From Oscillospiraceae bacterium (GTDB taxonomy: Bacteria > Bacillota > Clostridia > Oscillospirales > Oscillospiraceae): 40,920 nt of DNA. The notes beneath the pieces were generated by a model that saw nothing but the letters and a program-made list of their open reading frames with translations, was not told where the DNA came from and did no database searches. A program made the translations under genes and the position numbers. Every line of letters starts with the position of its first letter. The stretch's first letter is position 1. Positions 9,420 through 17,193 of the stretch are shown piece by piece. The stretch covers positions 1-40,920 of the forward strand of contig JAQUZL010000003.1 in the NCBI GenBank assembly GCA_028691385.1, written 5' to 3'.

Positions 9420-10238
9420 TTACATATAATCAAGTAGATTTTTTCGCAGCTTGCTCTGAAATACCACGCCGATCGCGTATAAGCAAGCCACAACACACCA
9501 AAAAATCAGGCCGTCGCGCGGCGACTGCCAGAACGAAACATGGAACAACAGGCCTTCGCGGAAGCCCCGGATGACATAGGCAAATGGATTGCAGAGGTCA
9601 AACAGCCGAAATGCGCCGGGCAATGTGCGTCCTGGCTTCCAAAAAATAGGGGACAAGAAGAACATCAGGCGCATGCCCATTTGAATCAGCTTTTGAAAAT
9701 CACGCGCCAGCATCACCAGCACCGACGTGACAAGACTCAAGGCGCACATGAACGCGAAACCGCAAAACACATAGTAAACCAGATTCAGCGCTTCCCAGGA
9801 AAGTCGGCAGCCGTTGCACAGAAAAATCACCAGCATCAGAAGAATCATCCAACCACTGTCCATAAACGCAGAAAGGGTTGTGCTGACCGGAATGATGCAT
9901 ACCGGAATGTTGGAGCGGGTCAAAACAGCGGCTTTGCCATATATGGAATTGGCCGCTCTGCCCACGCAGCTGCTGAGCATATACCACGGGGTGACGCCGC
10001 AGGTGAGCCAGACAACGTAAGGAATGCCGTCAATGGGCGCGCCGCTGCGCAGTCCGATGCCGAACACCAGCCAGTAGGCGCCAATCTGGATAAAGGGGGA
10101 AAGAAGCTTCCACAGTCCGCCCAAAAACATTTTCTTGTTGGCCTGCCGATAATCAAACAGCGCAAGCGAGCCGATTCTTCTGAAATTCTTGAAAAGATCC
10201 CCGGTTGTCTGACAAAAATATTTTATGTATTGTGGCAT
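9420..10238 (-). CDS. ABC-2 type polysaccharide export permease
   Basis: Hydrophobic, about 270 aa, TagG/Wzm-like; upstream of and 11 bp from the ATPase gene. The ATG at 10238 has GGAG 6 nt upstream. Confidence 0.85.
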   Translation of the reverse strand: MPQYIKYFCQTTGDLFKNFRRIGSLALFDYRQANKKMFLGGLWKLLSPFIQIGAYWLVFGIGLRSGAPIDGIPYVVWLTCGVTPWYMLSSCVGRAANSIYGKAAVLTRSNIPVCIIPVSTTLSAFMDSGWMILLMLVIFLCNGCRLSWEALNLVYYVFCGFAFMCALSLVTSVLVMLARDFQKLIQMGMRLMFFLSPIFWKPGRTLPGAFRLFDLCNPFAYVIRGFREGLLFHVSFWQSPRDGLIFWCVVACLYAIGVVFQSKLRKNLLDYM

Positions 10239-10266
10239 AGTTTTCTCCATTATGTGCGGATTTGAA

Positions 10267-11865
10267 TTAAATCGCCGGTACAGATAGCGCGCCGGTTTCT
10301 TTTTCAGCGTGCGCGGCGTCCATGGCGAGCGGCGCTATGGAGCACTCCGCGTCTGCGGCGTAGCCGTTGGGCAGGGGAAACGCCGTGTCGGGAAGCGACA
10401 AAATATCGGAAATCGAGTAGCTGGCCGCCCAGAATACGGTTGCGTATCGGTCGGAAATGCTGCCGGTATAGCAGTGCTGCTGCCCGGCGGCGACCCGGGC
10501 AGCATGCTTGGTGATGTAATCACAGCTTGTATATTTGAAGCCGTTAATCATATCCTCCAGATAGCATGGCCCGTACCGGCGACCCGACCCCCAAAGCGCC
10601 AGCATCTGGCATTGAGGCAGCTTTTTTTCATCACCGGGCAGAAAAATCAGGCACTTGTCCGCGTACGTCTGTCGGTCGAACATTTCCCGGTATTGCGCTG
10701 CGCCATCACCGGAGCCCTGTACCACAACGCCGACTCTTCGCTGCGGCAGGCACTGCGCGCGAACGCCGGCGGTTTCCAGCAGAAAGGCCATTCGCTCAAA
10801 GACGGTACCCTGCCGGAACGCGCTGCGAATGCCATCGAGGCGGCGGCGCTCCCGCGCAAGCACCGACTCGGCTGCCGCACGGCGCAAATCCTCGCGCGTG
10901 CGGATGACCTGCACTGCGGGAAACAGGCGCTCCATACCGGCGCTTTCGTTGGACAGAACCAGCGCGCCGCAGGCCAGCGCGTCATACACGCGCATGGCAA
11001 ACATCGTTTCGCTGTTTGCCACGGAATTCAGATTGAGCACCCAAGGAAACAGCTTATAAATCACACTCAGCTCCCGATAGGAAAAGCTGCCGATGTTATC
11101 GTGCATGTAGCGCAGCGGGAAGCGGTAGCGAAAGACGTTTCTTGAAAAATTGCGGTCGGCAATCCGGAGCAAAAGCCCCGCCTGATGGACCCAGTGAAAC
11201 AAGCTGTGCTGACTTTTCATGCGGGCGGGATACTTGGGAATCCATGACCCGGCAAACAGCACACAATCCGACTGCTTGGCGCAGCGGCAGTCGATGGGAT
11301 TGTGCAGCATGGGGTTGACCGCGAAGGCGAGCGGGTGAACCGCTTTGCCGGGGCAGGCCTGCTGATAGCGCGCAATGCACTCCGCCGCAGAGGTGAACAC
11401 AACGTCGCAGTCCCGGGCAAAGCTGACGAAATGCGCATAATTTGGCGGATCCTCCTTGGAATAAAACAGCACCGGACAGCCTGCCGCATGCGCCGTCTGC
11501 GCCAACGCGTGCAGCGCCGCGCGCGCCGGCGTGCCGGACTCGGCCGCGCCGGTCCATTCCCCAGCGAGTCCGTGCCAGACGGAGGTAATCAGTACGCAAT
11601 CCAATTCCGGCAGCAGTGCTTCCCAATTATCCGGTGTGAGTGCGGTCAACGCGGCGCTTGGCGCGTAGTTTTCATAAAGAAACGAATCCGCGACGATGCC
11701 GACCCGAACGGGGATCGCCTGATAATAACGGCTGCCGTTGCTTGGCTGCACGGTGTGCAGCTGCTCCAAAATATGCGCGCGCGCCTTTGAATTTCCAAAA
11801 AGGCGGTTATACAGCCATGTCAGTTTCGGCAGAACGCGCCGCAGGCTACTGCGGGCAAAGCGCAT
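10267..11865 (-). CDS. CgeB-like glycosyltransferase with C-terminal NGFKYTxCDYITK module
   Basis: LFYSKEDPPNYAHFVSFARDCDVVFTSAAECI...FAVNPMLHNPI, paralogous to the 5154-8612 product. MRFARSS start at 11865 fits a 13-bp gap to the upstream gene. Confidence 0.75.
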   Translation of the reverse strand: MRFARSSLRRVLPKLTWLYNRLFGNSKARAHILEQLHTVQPSNGSRYYQAIPVRVGIVADSFLYENYAPSAALTALTPDNWEALLPELDCVLITSVWHGLAGEWTGAAESGTPARAALHALAQTAHAAGCPVLFYSKEDPPNYAHFVSFARDCDVVFTSAAECIARYQQACPGKAVHPLAFAVNPMLHNPIDCRCAKQSDCVLFAGSWIPKYPARMKSQHSLFHWVHQAGLLLRIADRNFSRNVFRYRFPLRYMHDNIGSFSYRELSVIYKLFPWVLNLNSVANSETMFAMRVYDALACGALVLSNESAGMERLFPAVQVIRTREDLRRAAAESVLARERRRLDGIRSAFRQGTVFERMAFLLETAGVRAQCLPQRRVGVVVQGSGDGAAQYREMFDRQTYADKCLIFLPGDEKKLPQCQMLALWGSGRRYGPCYLEDMINGFKYTSCDYITKHAARVAAGQQHCYTGSISDRYATVFWAASYSISDILSLPDTAFPLPNGYAADAECSIAPLAMDAAHAEKETGALSVPAI

Positions 11866-11878
11866 GCACTGCTTTTTT

Positions 11879-13015
11879 TCAAGGCGTGACAGAAAGCAGT
11901 TCCTCCTTGGACAGGCCGCACTGCTCCAATACCTGCTGAAACAGCCGATCTGTCGAAAATTCCGCTTGAATTCGCTGTGGGTCGCAGTCCACACATACGA
12001 TGTTTGAAGCGCCGGGCACGGCGGTCACGTGAAGCCCGGCCATATGCGTCATGGCCAGCGAATCATTGCTGATAATCTTCATTCCCAGGCAGGACAGCTG
12101 CAGCAGCCGTCGCGAGAGCATGGTTTCCGATTTTGTCACCGTGTTAACATTGATGGCATATTCGTATTGCTCCATAATTCCGGCGATTTTTTCCAGCGCA
12201 ACCGCGGGATGTATGTAAGCCTGGTAACGTTCCGGAAACCGAAACCGCGACTGCGGCGAGCCGGAGTTCCGATCATAAATGTCCAGCGACCATCCCTTGG
12301 ACAGAACATAGTCAAACAAGCGCGCCATAGCTTTGCATCGCTGGCGCTGATCGCCAAACCAACTGCCCGCAAATACGGCGGTGTTCTTGCGGGGCGTGAT
12401 CCCCGTGGAGGAAAACAGCGCCGTATTCACGCCGAAGGGCAAGAGAAAAACCTGCTCGCAGCCAAGCGCCCGATAGCGCGGGATGCACTCTGCGGCCGTG
12501 GTGAAAACGGTGTCAAACAGCAGTGCGGTGCTGGTGAAGTCATAGATCGGGTGCTGAAAAAAAGTCGGGTCTTCTTTCCCCCAGAAGGCGGTGCCAATGC
12601 CCGCCTGCCTGCAATAGTCCAGCACATGCAGCAGTGTCTTACGATTTTCAAACGGCACTCTATGATCCTTGTAAACGCGGCCGCGCCAGCTGTTCCGGCA
12701 GCAATCAGGGCCGCTCCACGCAGCTTCGCAGAACAGAAGCTCCGGCTTGAACGTGCTGAGCTGCTTGCGCCATGTGCGCGGATGCAGGAAGATTGCGTTG
12801 CAGGTAAAACGGAAATCCTGCCAGGTCATCTCATCGCAGATAAACGCGACTTTTACCTTTTTCTCAGCCGATTCGGCAGACGAAAATTCCGCTGCGCGGC
12901 AATACGCAGGCGGGCTGTCCAGCAGCGGCCGGATGGCAAGATAGAGATACTGCGCAAGCGTGTTCAGCGTTTTGGACTTGCGGCACGTTTCCACCAACGA
13001 ATATCGTTCACGCAT
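11879..13015 (-). CDS. CgeB-like glycosyltransferase
   Basis: FWGKEDPTFF...FDTVFTTAAECIPRYRALG...PFGVNTALF...VNTVTKSETMLSRRLLQLSCLG; paralogous to the two neighbours. Confidence 0.7.
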   Translation of the reverse strand: MRERYSLVETCRKSKTLNTLAQYLYLAIRPLLDSPPAYCRAAEFSSAESAEKKVKVAFICDEMTWQDFRFTCNAIFLHPRTWRKQLSTFKPELLFCEAAWSGPDCCRNSWRGRVYKDHRVPFENRKTLLHVLDYCRQAGIGTAFWGKEDPTFFQHPIYDFTSTALLFDTVFTTAAECIPRYRALGCEQVFLLPFGVNTALFSSTGITPRKNTAVFAGSWFGDQRQRCKAMARLFDYVLSKGWSLDIYDRNSGSPQSRFRFPERYQAYIHPAVALEKIAGIMEQYEYAINVNTVTKSETMLSRRLLQLSCLGMKIISNDSLAMTHMAGLHVTAVPGASNIVCVDCDPQRIQAEFSTDRLFQQVLEQCGLSKEELLSVTP

Positions 13016-13018
13016 AAA

Positions 13019-14263
13019 TTATAGCTCAAAAAGTTTGTTGCTGGCATCCCAGTTAAGATGGCAATTTCTAGTGTCAAAGACGGCCTTGTTCTGAACCAAG
13101 CCGATATTTTCATCCAAATGCGCGTGGTGCACCATCACCACCATCACGTCAATATCCTGCAGGAAGGCCTCAAAGCTGTGATACTGCCCGTCCACCACAT
13201 CAAAAGAAATCATGGGATCATACGTTTTGGGCGTGGGAGCCAGGTTGTCATGCATCTTTTCAATCAGCTGCAGCGTGGGACTCTCACGCATGTCGTCGAC
13301 GTTTTCCTTATAGGTCAGCCCGTAAAAGCCCACGCGGGCGTAATTGTGCAGACCAAGCTGGCCCATGAGCGCAGCGACACGGCTGAGGACATAGGCGGGC
13401 ATCCCGTCGTTGGTTTCACGGGACAGACGAATGAGTCTGGCAAGCGCGGGGTAGTCGCCAACCAGAAACCACGGATCTACGGAAATGCAATGTCCGCCCA
13501 CGCCGGGACCGGGAGAAAGAATGTTCACGCGCGGATGCTTATTGGAAATGCGAATGATCTCGTTGACGTCCAGCCCGTCGCTGCGGCAGATTTTCAGCAG
13601 CTCGTTGGCGAATGCTATATTAATGTCACGATATGTATTTTCAACCACCTTGGTCATTTCAGCGGTGCGAATATCGGTAATTTCAATGTCGCCCTGGCAG
13701 AAGGACTGATAGATGCGGCGAACCTTTTCGCCGATTGCCGGGTCATCTGCGCCGATGGTTCTGGAATTGTGCAGCAGCTCGCTGAGCATATTGCCCGGAA
13801 TAATCCGTTCCGGCGCATGGGCGAGGTGCACATCCACGCCGGGACGCAAGCCGCGCTCGATCACCAAAGGCCGAATGTATCGGTCAATTGTTCCGGGGGC
13901 AATTGTGGATTCCACCACAATGACAGCGCCCTGTTCGCACACGTCCAACACGTTTTGGACGGCGTGCATCACATAGCTCGCATCAATTTTTTTGCTGACC
14001 TTATCATAGGGGGTTGGGACGCTGACGACATAGATTTCCGCTTTCTGATACGCAGTCGAAAACTGAATCCCGCGCTGCACGGCAGAAGCATAAAGCGTTT
14101 CCAGGCCATCCTCTTTGAAGGTGACCTGTCCGTGGGTAAGCGTGTCCACCAGCGTGGCCTTAAAATCTGTGCCAACGACTTCAACACCGTGTGCGGCCAT
14201 CATCAGTGCAGTCGGCAGCCCAATGTACCCCAATCCAACAACATTTACTTGTACTTGTTTCAT
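13019..14263 (-). CDS. Nucleotide-sugar dehydrogenase, UDP-N-acetyl-D-mannosamine(uronate) dehydrogenase type
   Basis: NVVGLGYIGLPTALMMAAHGVEVVGTDF...VESTIAPGT...AHAPERIIPGNML...GPGVGGHCISVDPWFL. Start MKQVQVN at 14263 with a purine-rich RBS. Confidence 0.85.
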   Translation of the reverse strand: MKQVQVNVVGLGYIGLPTALMMAAHGVEVVGTDFKATLVDTLTHGQVTFKEDGLETLYASAVQRGIQFSTAYQKAEIYVVSVPTPYDKVSKKIDASYVMHAVQNVLDVCEQGAVIVVESTIAPGTIDRYIRPLVIERGLRPGVDVHLAHAPERIIPGNMLSELLHNSRTIGADDPAIGEKVRRIYQSFCQGDIEITDIRTAEMTKVVENTYRDINIAFANELLKICRSDGLDVNEIIRISNKHPRVNILSPGPGVGGHCISVDPWFLVGDYPALARLIRLSRETNDGMPAYVLSRVAALMGQLGLHNYARVGFYGLTYKENVDDMRESPTLQLIEKMHDNLAPTPKTYDPMISFDVVDGQYHSFEAFLQDIDVMVVMVHHAHLDENIGLVQNKAVFDTRNCHLNWDASNKLFEL

Positions 14264-14497
14264 TTTGCAATCTTTCCTCTCTGTATTGTGTCCTTTACGA
14301 CTTACGAAGATCATTTTCGCGCATAAGGATCTTCGCGCTGGATTTGCAAGGAACAGATCCGATTCCGAAACGATTTCGGTGGGTACGTTCTGATGGGAAC
14401 ACAAATAAATGCAATGGGCAGATGATATGCTGTAATTCGATTTTTGCAGGATTGCCGGGTTTCGGAGAATCAAACAAATTCAACCATATAAAACAAA

Positions 14498-14521
14498 GCC
14501 ATACAGGCACTCCTGTATGGC
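14498..14521 (-). terminator. Hairpin followed by TTTGTTTT on the minus strand
   Basis: Perfect 10-bp stem gccatacagg-cact-cctgtatggc; T-rich tract downstream on the minus strand. Confidence 0.75.
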
Positions 14522-14790
14522 CATTGCTGCACATCATTGGGTTTGCGCAAGCTCATACATGATGCCAATCTACAGCTCTATTATACTATTACCTCGCTGA
14601 AAATACCAGATGATTTGGACGATATATTTCACGTCAACGCAAGGGATTGTCTGTCCGGAAAAGCGGATTTCCCTGCTGGGAGAAAATAGCAATCGAATCG
14701 CATCCCATATGCCGCACAATCAGAAAATAGCCATTGGGTTGACCGCTCGCCGTCAACCGAATTTGCCCCGTGCGGGAATGACGCCGCAGC

Positions 14791-14922
14791 TCACGTTTTC
14801 AATATTTTTTCAGCCGCCAGCTGTAACGCGTCAATATATTGCTGAAAGATGCCGATTTCCGGATGTGCCTCCAAAAATGTGGCCAGCCCTCTGAGCCGTT
14901 CGCTAATTTCTGCATTTGACAT
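14791..14922 (-). CDS. 43-aa small ORF downstream of the DUF739-like regulator
   Basis: MSNAEISERLRGLATFLEAHPEIGIFQQYIDALQLAAEKILKT; preceded by AGAAAGGGATGG. Shorter than the ORF-track cutoff. Confidence 0.5.
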   Translation of the reverse strand: MSNAEISERLRGLATFLEAHPEIGIFQQYIDALQLAAEKILKT

Positions 14923-14986
14923 GGTTTCCATCCCTTTCTGTTCCATTTTCCGCGACCGCATCTCCGCGCCATTGTAAAGCGAATTC

Positions 14987-15205
14987 TTATTTGCCTGCCA
15001 ATGTAAAAAAATACACCTGAATGTCGCGATCGTTGATCTTCAGCAGCTTACAGGATCTCATAATCTCGGACTGATTGAATGCGGACGCGCCGCAGAGCTT
15101 CTGTGATAAAGCGCGTTCAGAAAGTCCGATTGCGGCAGCAAACTGCATCTGCGTTCCAAACACTTTCGTAATCTTGCAGAGCAGTTTATCGTACTCATAG
15201 ATCAT
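14987..15205 (-). CDS. DUF739-like / Cro-type small HTH regulator
   Basis: MIYEYDKLLCKITKVFGTQMQFAAAIGLSERALSQKLCGASAFNQSEIMRSCKLLKINDRDIQVYFF; HTH text FAAAIGLSERALSQKL. AGGAGG RBS upstream. Confidence 0.75.
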   Translation of the reverse strand: MIYEYDKLLCKITKVFGTQMQFAAAIGLSERALSQKLCGASAFNQSEIMRSCKLLKINDRDIQVYFFTLAGK

Positions 15206-15236
15206 TGAGAGGTCCTCCTTGCGTGAACTGTTAGAG

Positions 15237-15259
15237 TTAGTTCAATATAATTGAACTAA
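15237..15259. promoter_or_regulatory. Operator O1: perfect 10+3+10 palindrome
   Basis: TTAGTTCAAT-ATA-ATTGAACTAA. Confidence 0.75.
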
Positions 15260-15267
15260 TTGCCGCT

Positions 15268-15296
15268 ATTATACTACAAGAATTTCCATATTTCAA
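15268..15296 (-). promoter_or_regulatory. Promoter of the DUF739-like gene
   Basis: Minus strand TTGAAA (15296-15291), 17 bp, TATAAT (15273-15268). O1 lies over the expected start site. Confidence 0.65.
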
Positions 15297-15299
15297 CCT

Positions 15300-15322
15300 T
15301 TTGTTCATTTCAGTTGAACTTG
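15300..15322. promoter_or_regulatory. Operator O2, same geometry as O1
   Basis: TTTGTTCATTTCAGTTGAACTTG: GTTCA and TGAAC half-sites 12 bp apart start to start, exactly as in O1. Confidence 0.6.
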
Positions 15323-15342
15323 CGGCGGATTCGTATTATAAT
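15314..15342 (+). promoter_or_regulatory. Promoter of the XRE gene
   Basis: TTGAAC (15314-15319), 17 bp, TATAAT (15337-15342). The -35 is inside O2. Confidence 0.7.
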
Positions 15343-15367
15343 GACCTCATTTGAAGGAGGATTCAAT

Positions 15368-15745
15368 ATGAAGCGTTATACAACCGCGCAGCGACTGAAA
15401 CAAATCATGGCGCAGCGTGGCCTGCGGCAGGTGGATATTCTGCGTGCTGCCGCGCCATATTGCAATGAACTGGGCTGCTCACTCAAGAAAAATGCAATCA
15501 GTCAATACGTTTCCGGCAAGGTAGAACCAAGGCAGGACAAGCTGACAATTCTCGGTCTGGCGCTTGGGGTGTCTGAGGCCTGGCTCATGGGATACGATGT
15601 GCCGATCGAGTGTGAGACGGAATTTTCGGAGGATGATGACCGGCGGAAAAAGGAAGTGCTCCGCCTGTTTCGTCTGCTTTCGCACGCGGAGCAGGTGCGC
15701 TTGCTGCGCACCTTGCAAGAATGGCTTGAGCAGGAGCTGCGGTGA
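15368..15745 (+). CDS. XRE-family transcriptional regulator
   Basis: MKRYTTAQRLKQIMAQRGLRQVDILRAAAPYC...LKKNAISQYVSGKVEPRQDKLTILGLALGVSEAWLMGYDVP; GAAGGAGG RBS upstream of 15368. Confidence 0.9.
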   Translation: MKRYTTAQRLKQIMAQRGLRQVDILRAAAPYCNELGCSLKKNAISQYVSGKVEPRQDKLTILGLALGVSEAWLMGYDVPIECETEFSEDDDRRKKEVLRLFRLLSHAEQVRLLRTLQEWLEQELR

Positions 15746-15870
15746 TCACACACAACGGATCACGCCGCGTCTTTTTTGATCTGCCGCAGGACGCGGCGTT
15801 TGCCGTGGAATATGCCCGGATGGGCGCGACGGTGGGCGTGCTTTTTCGAAACAGGAACAATTACTGGTAA
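15742..15870 (+). CDS. 42-aa small ORF (GTG start) overlapping the XRE stop codon
   Basis: GTGA overlap with the XRE stop, AGGAG 6 nt upstream. Reads (M)ITHNGSRRVFFDLPQDAAFAVEYARMGATVGVLFRNRNNYW*. Confidence 0.5.
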   Translation: MITHNGSRRVFFDLPQDAAFAVEYARMGATVGVLFRNRNNYW

Positions 15871-15882
15871 GATAAAAAACGG

Positions 15883-15908
15883 AATGCCCGGCACGAGAGC
15901 CGGGCATT
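15883..15908. terminator. Bidirectional terminator hairpin between the XRE unit and the convergent permease gene
   Basis: aatgcccggc-acgaga-gccgggcatt; on the minus strand followed by CCGTTTTTT. Confidence 0.75.
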
Positions 15909-16004
15909 TGTGGCATATTGGGCGCAGGCGTCTGCCGGATGGCAAATGGGCTGGTGCCGCGCAAGCGTCATCGAAGAAACTGGCAATGGCGTCGTATGGA
16001 TGCA

Positions 16005-17111
16005 TTACCAGTTCCCAAGCAGTCGTTCCAGCGCCAGCAGCAGCGTGAGAAAGAGAAAATTGAAGCAGGAAAACGTGACTAGATACTGCGCGGTACGGCC
16101 GGTTTTGCTGAATAGTCGCAAGGAAATCAGGCTGGCCATGGAGGCAATGGGCGTGCCAAGACCGCCAATGTTGGTTCCGAGCACAAGCCCCGCGCCGTCC
16201 GCAGTAAAGCCGGAAAGCATCAGCGCCGCTGGGACATTGCTGATGAGCTGGGACGACAGCGCGGCAACCGGCAGCGCACGGCCACCGATGCAGGCGCAGA
16301 GCGCGCTGCGCACGGCGTCCATTCGGGCCAGATTGCCCACAAACACGAACAGGCACACAAAGGTCAAAAGAAGGCTCACATCCACGTGATGAAAGGCACG
16401 GCGCTGATTGGGCAGAAGCGCCGCACAGACGATGCCCAGCACAAGCCGGTAGGACACAAGATGCAGCACGCAGGCCACGCAGAGCAGAAACAGCGCGGCC
16501 GTGGTGAAAAGCTTCGGCTTGGACAGCGGTGCGCGCGCTGCCGCCGCGCATGGCGCAATACGATCGGGCGAAACAAACAGCAGCGTACTGGCGGTTGTGA
16601 GTGCCAGACCTGCGGCCACAATGGGCGCAGTGAGCCGCACAAACGTCAGAATCGGCAAGCCATAGTAGCCCGCGAGGTAGAGATTCTGCGGGTTTCCGAC
16701 CGGCGTCAGCGCGCTGCCGAGATTTGCCGCGATGGTCTGCATGACGACCACAAGCAGCATTGCGCGTGGCTGCTCCCGCAGCGCGGCGATGGCCAGCGGC
16801 ACAAAGGTGATCAGTGCCACATCGTTGGTAATCAGCATGGCGCAAAAAAATGGCAGCAGCACCAAAACCAGCGCCGCCGTGCGCAAATTCCCGGTACGGC
16901 GCAGCAAAATTTCGCACAGCCGGACAAAGACGCCCTGCTCCTTGGCGCTGCCAACCACAGCCATCAGGCAAAACAGCAGCACCAGAACCCGCACGTCCAA
17001 ATAGGCCGCATAGGCGCGATCCGGCGGCACCCAGATCATGGAGCTGAGCGCCAGCAGCGCGCTGCACAGCAAAACGGCTTCCTTTTTCAGTTGTTCCAGA
17101 CATGTTTTCAT
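16005..17111 (-). CDS. SLC13/ArsB-like anion permease
   Basis: Polytopic, with LLPFFCAMLITNDVALITFVPLA and ANLGSALTPVGNPQNLYLAG motifs; start MKTCLEQLKK at 17111. Confidence 0.75.
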   Translation of the reverse strand: MKTCLEQLKKEAVLLCSALLALSSMIWVPPDRAYAAYLDVRVLVLLFCLMAVVGSAKEQGVFVRLCEILLRRTGNLRTAALVLVLLPFFCAMLITNDVALITFVPLAIAALREQPRAMLLVVVMQTIAANLGSALTPVGNPQNLYLAGYYGLPILTFVRLTAPIVAAGLALTTASTLLFVSPDRIAPCAAAARAPLSKPKLFTTAALFLLCVACVLHLVSYRLVLGIVCAALLPNQRRAFHHVDVSLLLTFVCLFVFVGNLARMDAVRSALCACIGGRALPVAALSSQLISNVPAALMLSGFTADGAGLVLGTNIGGLGTPIASMASLISLRLFSKTGRTAQYLVTFSCFNFLFLTLLLALERLLGNW

Positions 17112-17139
17112 ACGCACGGCGCTCCTTATTTTGAACGGC

Positions 17140-17177
17140 GCAGCAAAACGCCTGCCTAGCGGCAGGCGTTTTGCTGC
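17140..17177 (-). terminator. Terminator of the che operon
   Basis: Perfect 17-bp stem gcagcaaaacgcctgcc-tagc-ggcaggcgttttgctgc just past the last che gene. Confidence 0.7.
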
Positions 17178-17193
17178 ATCTGGACGAATTGGG

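Noticed and set aside
13058-14326. Plus-strand ORF containing HHHHHH, which could look like a metal-binding protein or His tag
   Set aside because: The His run is the antisense of VMVVMVHH in the nucleotide-sugar dehydrogenase; not a separate gene.
14610-14894. 94-aa plus-strand ORF in the regulatory cassette
   Set aside because: No RBS or recognisable motif, and it overlaps the better-supported minus-strand small ORF.
14498-15908. Prophage or integrative element
   Set aside because: Only the XRE/DUF739 pair looks phage-like; no integrase, structural, terminase or att-like repeats were found nearby.
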